DNA from: an uncultured Ruminococcus sp.
Lineage (GTDB): Bacteria; Bacillota; Clostridia; Oscillospirales; Ruminococcaceae
Assembly: GCA_937907215.1 (NCBI GenBank)
Contig: CALESG010000009.1
Span: 1-40,949, forward strand
Direction of reading: 5' to 3'
Length of the DNA stretch: 40,949 nucleotides
Shown here in pieces: positions 39,154-40,949 of this stretch; within the stretch, counting starts at the first letter, position 1, and every line of letters starts with the position of its first letter. Made by a program: the position numbers and the translations under genes. The notes under the pieces were generated by a model. The model had not been told where the DNA came from. It saw only the letters and a list, made by a program, of their open reading frames with translations, and made no database searches.

Positions 39154-40949
39154 ATGAAATTTGGTTATTTTGATGACGCAAATAAGGAATACGTCATTCA
39201 GAACCCCAAGACACCTTATCCGTGGATCAACTATCTTGGCACACAGGAATTCTTCTCTTTGATTTCAAACACAGCAGGCGGTTACAGTTTCTATAAGGAC
39301 GCTCGTCTTCGCAGAATCACACGTTATCGTTACAACAACGTTCCTATTGATATGGGCGGACGTTATTTCTATATCAATGAAAATGGCACTATCTGGAATC
39401 CGGGTTGGTCACCTGTCAAGACTGAGCTGGACTCATATGAATGCCGTCATGGTATGGGTTATACTATTATCACAGGTAAGAAGAACGACCTGAAGGCTGA
39501 GGCTACTTTCTTTGTTCCTCAGAATTATGCAGGTGAGGTTCAGCAGGTAGTTCTTACAAATGAAGGCACAGAGACTAAAAACTTTAAGCTGTTCTCATTT
39601 GCTGAATGGTGCTTGTGGGACGCTCAGGACGATTGTACAAACTTCCAGAGAAACTTCTCTACAGGTCGTGTAGAGGTTTCCGGTTCTACTATTTATCATA
39701 AGACTGAATACAGAGACAGACGTGATCATTTTGCGTTCTATACTGTAAATGATGAAATCGATGGCTATGATACAGACAGAGATTCCTTCATCGGTATGTA
39801 CAATGGCTTTAATAATCCTCAGGCTGTTGAAGCGGGTCAGGCAACAAATTCATTTGCTGACGGCTGGTCACCTATTGCTTCTCACTTTAAGAATATTACA
39901 CTTGCTCCGGGTGAATCAAAGACCTTGGTATTTATTCTGGGTTATGTTGAAATGCCTGTTGATCAGAAATTTGAGGCTGACGGCAAGACTATCAACAAGG
40001 TAAAGGCTCTTGAAATGATCGAGAAGTACAACACTCCTGAAAAGGTTGCTGCTGGTCTTGCTGAGCTTAAAGCAACATGGGATTCTCTTCTTGGCATCCT
40101 TAATGTAGACACTCCTGATGACAAGGTAAACCGTATGGTAAATATCTGGAATCAGTATCAGTGTATGGTTACATTTAACCTGTCACGTTCTGCATCATAT
40201 TTTGAGTCCGGTATCGGCAGAGGTATGGGCTTCCGTGATTCCAACCAGGATATTCTGGGCTTTGTTCATCAGATCCCGGATCGTGCAAGACAGAGAATTA
40301 TAGATATCGCTTCTACTCAGCTTCCTGATGGCGGCTGCTATCACCAGTATCAGCCTCTTACAAAGAAGGGCAACTCCGATATTGGCGGCGACTTCTCAGA
40401 TGATCCGCTGTGGATGATCCTTTCTGTTTCTGCTTACATAAAGGAAACAGGCGATTGGGATATTCTCAATGAAATGGTTCCTTATGACAATGATGAATCT
40501 AAGGCACAGCCTATGCTCGATCACCTGAAGGTATCCTTCTACAAGATCGTAAATAATCTTGGTCCTCATGGTCTCCCATTGGCAATGCGTGCTGACTGGA
40601 ACGACTGTATCAATCTTTCTTGCTACTCTGATACTCCGGGCGAAAGCTTCCAGACTTATACTAATCCTAAGTTTGCAGCTGAGGGCGGATATTCAAAGGT
40701 TGCAGAGTCTGTTATGGTTGCTACACTCTTTACATATGCAGGTCCTAACTACGTTTCTATTCTGAAGCACCTTGGCAAGAACGATGAAGCAGAAGCTGCT
40801 CAGGCTGAGATCGACAAGATGAAGAAAAACGTAATGGAACATGCATTCGACGGCGATTGGTTCCTGAGAGCTTATGATTCTACAGGTGCTAAGATGGGTT
40901 CTAATGAATGCGAAGAGGGCAAGATATTTATTGAACCTCAGGGCTTTGC
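39154..40949 (+). CDS. GH94 cellobiose phosphorylase, N-terminal part (cut by window end)
   Basis: 598 codons are visible of about 810. Splits cellobiose with phosphate into glucose-1-phosphate and glucose, saving ATP, in the cytoplasm (no signal peptide). The start MKFGYFDDANKEYVIQNP, the sandwich-domain segment YLGTQEFFSLISNTAGGYSF, and the catalytic-domain GRGMGFRDSNQD (the aspartate after FR is the general acid by family knowledge) with GGCYHQYQP and RADWNDCINLS are typical. AAAGGAG precedes the ATG. Codons end in C more often than in the neighbours (ATC, TTC, AAG), as in highly expressed genes. Cellodextrin phosphorylase is less likely from the N-terminus. Confidence 0.93.
   Translation, partial: MKFGYFDDANKEYVIQNPKTPYPWINYLGTQEFFSLISNTAGGYSFYKDARLRRITRYRYNNVPIDMGGRYFYINENGTIWNPGWSPVKTELDSYECRHGMGYTIITGKKNDLKAEATFFVPQNYAGEVQQVVLTNEGTETKNFKLFSFAEWCLWDAQDDCTNFQRNFSTGRVEVSGSTIYHKTEYRDRRDHFAFYTVNDEIDGYDTDRDSFIGMYNGFNNPQAVEAGQATNSFADGWSPIASHFKNITLAPGESKTLVFILGYVEMPVDQKFEADGKTINKVKALEMIEKYNTPEKVAAGLAELKATWDSLLGILNVDTPDDKVNRMVNIWNQYQCMVTFNLSRSASYFESGIGRGMGFRDSNQDILGFVHQIPDRARQRIIDIASTQLPDGGCYHQYQPLTKKGNSDIGGDFSDDPLWMILSVSAYIKETGDWDILNEMVPYDNDESKAQPMLDHLKVSFYKIVNNLGPHGLPLAMRADWNDCINLSCYSDTPGESFQTYTNPKFAAEGGYSKVAESVMVATLFTYAGPNYVSILKHLGKNDEAEAAQAEIDKMKKNVMEHAFDGDWFLRAYDSTGAKMGSNECEEGKIFIEPQGF

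Overview
The window looks like a low-GC Gram-positive gut or rumen bacterium of the Oscillospiraceae, most like a Ruminococcus. This is inferred from the mix of genes: a rimP-nusA-infB-rbfA-truB-ribF operon, a spoVA cluster, a split hydroxyacyl-CoA dehydratase activator, a GldA/F/G-like ABC operon, a cytoplasmic amylase and a GH94 cellobiose phosphorylase. Codons are A/T-rich, and promoters are strong sigma-A types with 17-bp spacers. I cannot name a species.

Layout. 1-180: the 3' end of a 5S rRNA, tRNA-Asn and a terminator (end of a ribosomal RNA operon). 200-5265, minus strand: a small acidic membrane protein with its own promoter, then amylase > HAD phosphatase > TrmN6-like methylase > rsmI > rsmE read leftward. 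5300-5435: hairpin-rich spacer. 5472-8425, minus: HD hydrolase, small Asp-rich lipoprotein, a 540-bp palindrome-bearing gap, aspartate kinase. 8636-12280, plus: metG and an orphan ABC solute-binding lipoprotein. 12370-22160: rimP, nusA, rnpM, ylxQ, infB, rbfA, a broken nrnA, truB, ribF, gltX. 22243-27491: ABC ATPase, permease, GldG-like and DUF4340 proteins, and a small unknown protein. 27600-29753: feoB and a 50-residue Asn/Gln-repeat peptide. 30094-31951: a two-component system. 32242-36486, minus: the two halves of an acyl-CoA dehydratase activator/dehydratase-like protein. 36751-38770: spoVAD-spoVAE-spoVAC. 39154 to the end: GH94 phosphorylase, cut by the window edge.

The least expected signal is a set of small dispersed repeats. 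Three copies of a 160-bp element (29882-30041, 32081-32241, 38771-38932) have inverted repeats of about 50 bp at their ends, and a truncated fourth lies at 10728. A second, shorter family ends in a motif like AGGCAACACCGCACAAAG (38144-38292, with solo ends at 27489, 31954 and 38947). Both families are flanked by 3-bp TAA/TTA direct repeats. In four cases the left copy of that repeat, or the copy next to the gene, is the TAA stop codon of a gene, so the insertion re-creates the stop. No transposase is present in the window.

Other points for follow-up: a net 3n+1 deletion in nrnA that removes the DHH catalytic motif; spoVA genes in the order D-E-C with spoVAC bracketed by repeats; an amylase fused to a DUF1653 domain; an 86% Asn/Gln peptide; and two unlinked small membrane-anchored proteins with similar Asp-rich amphipathic repeats.
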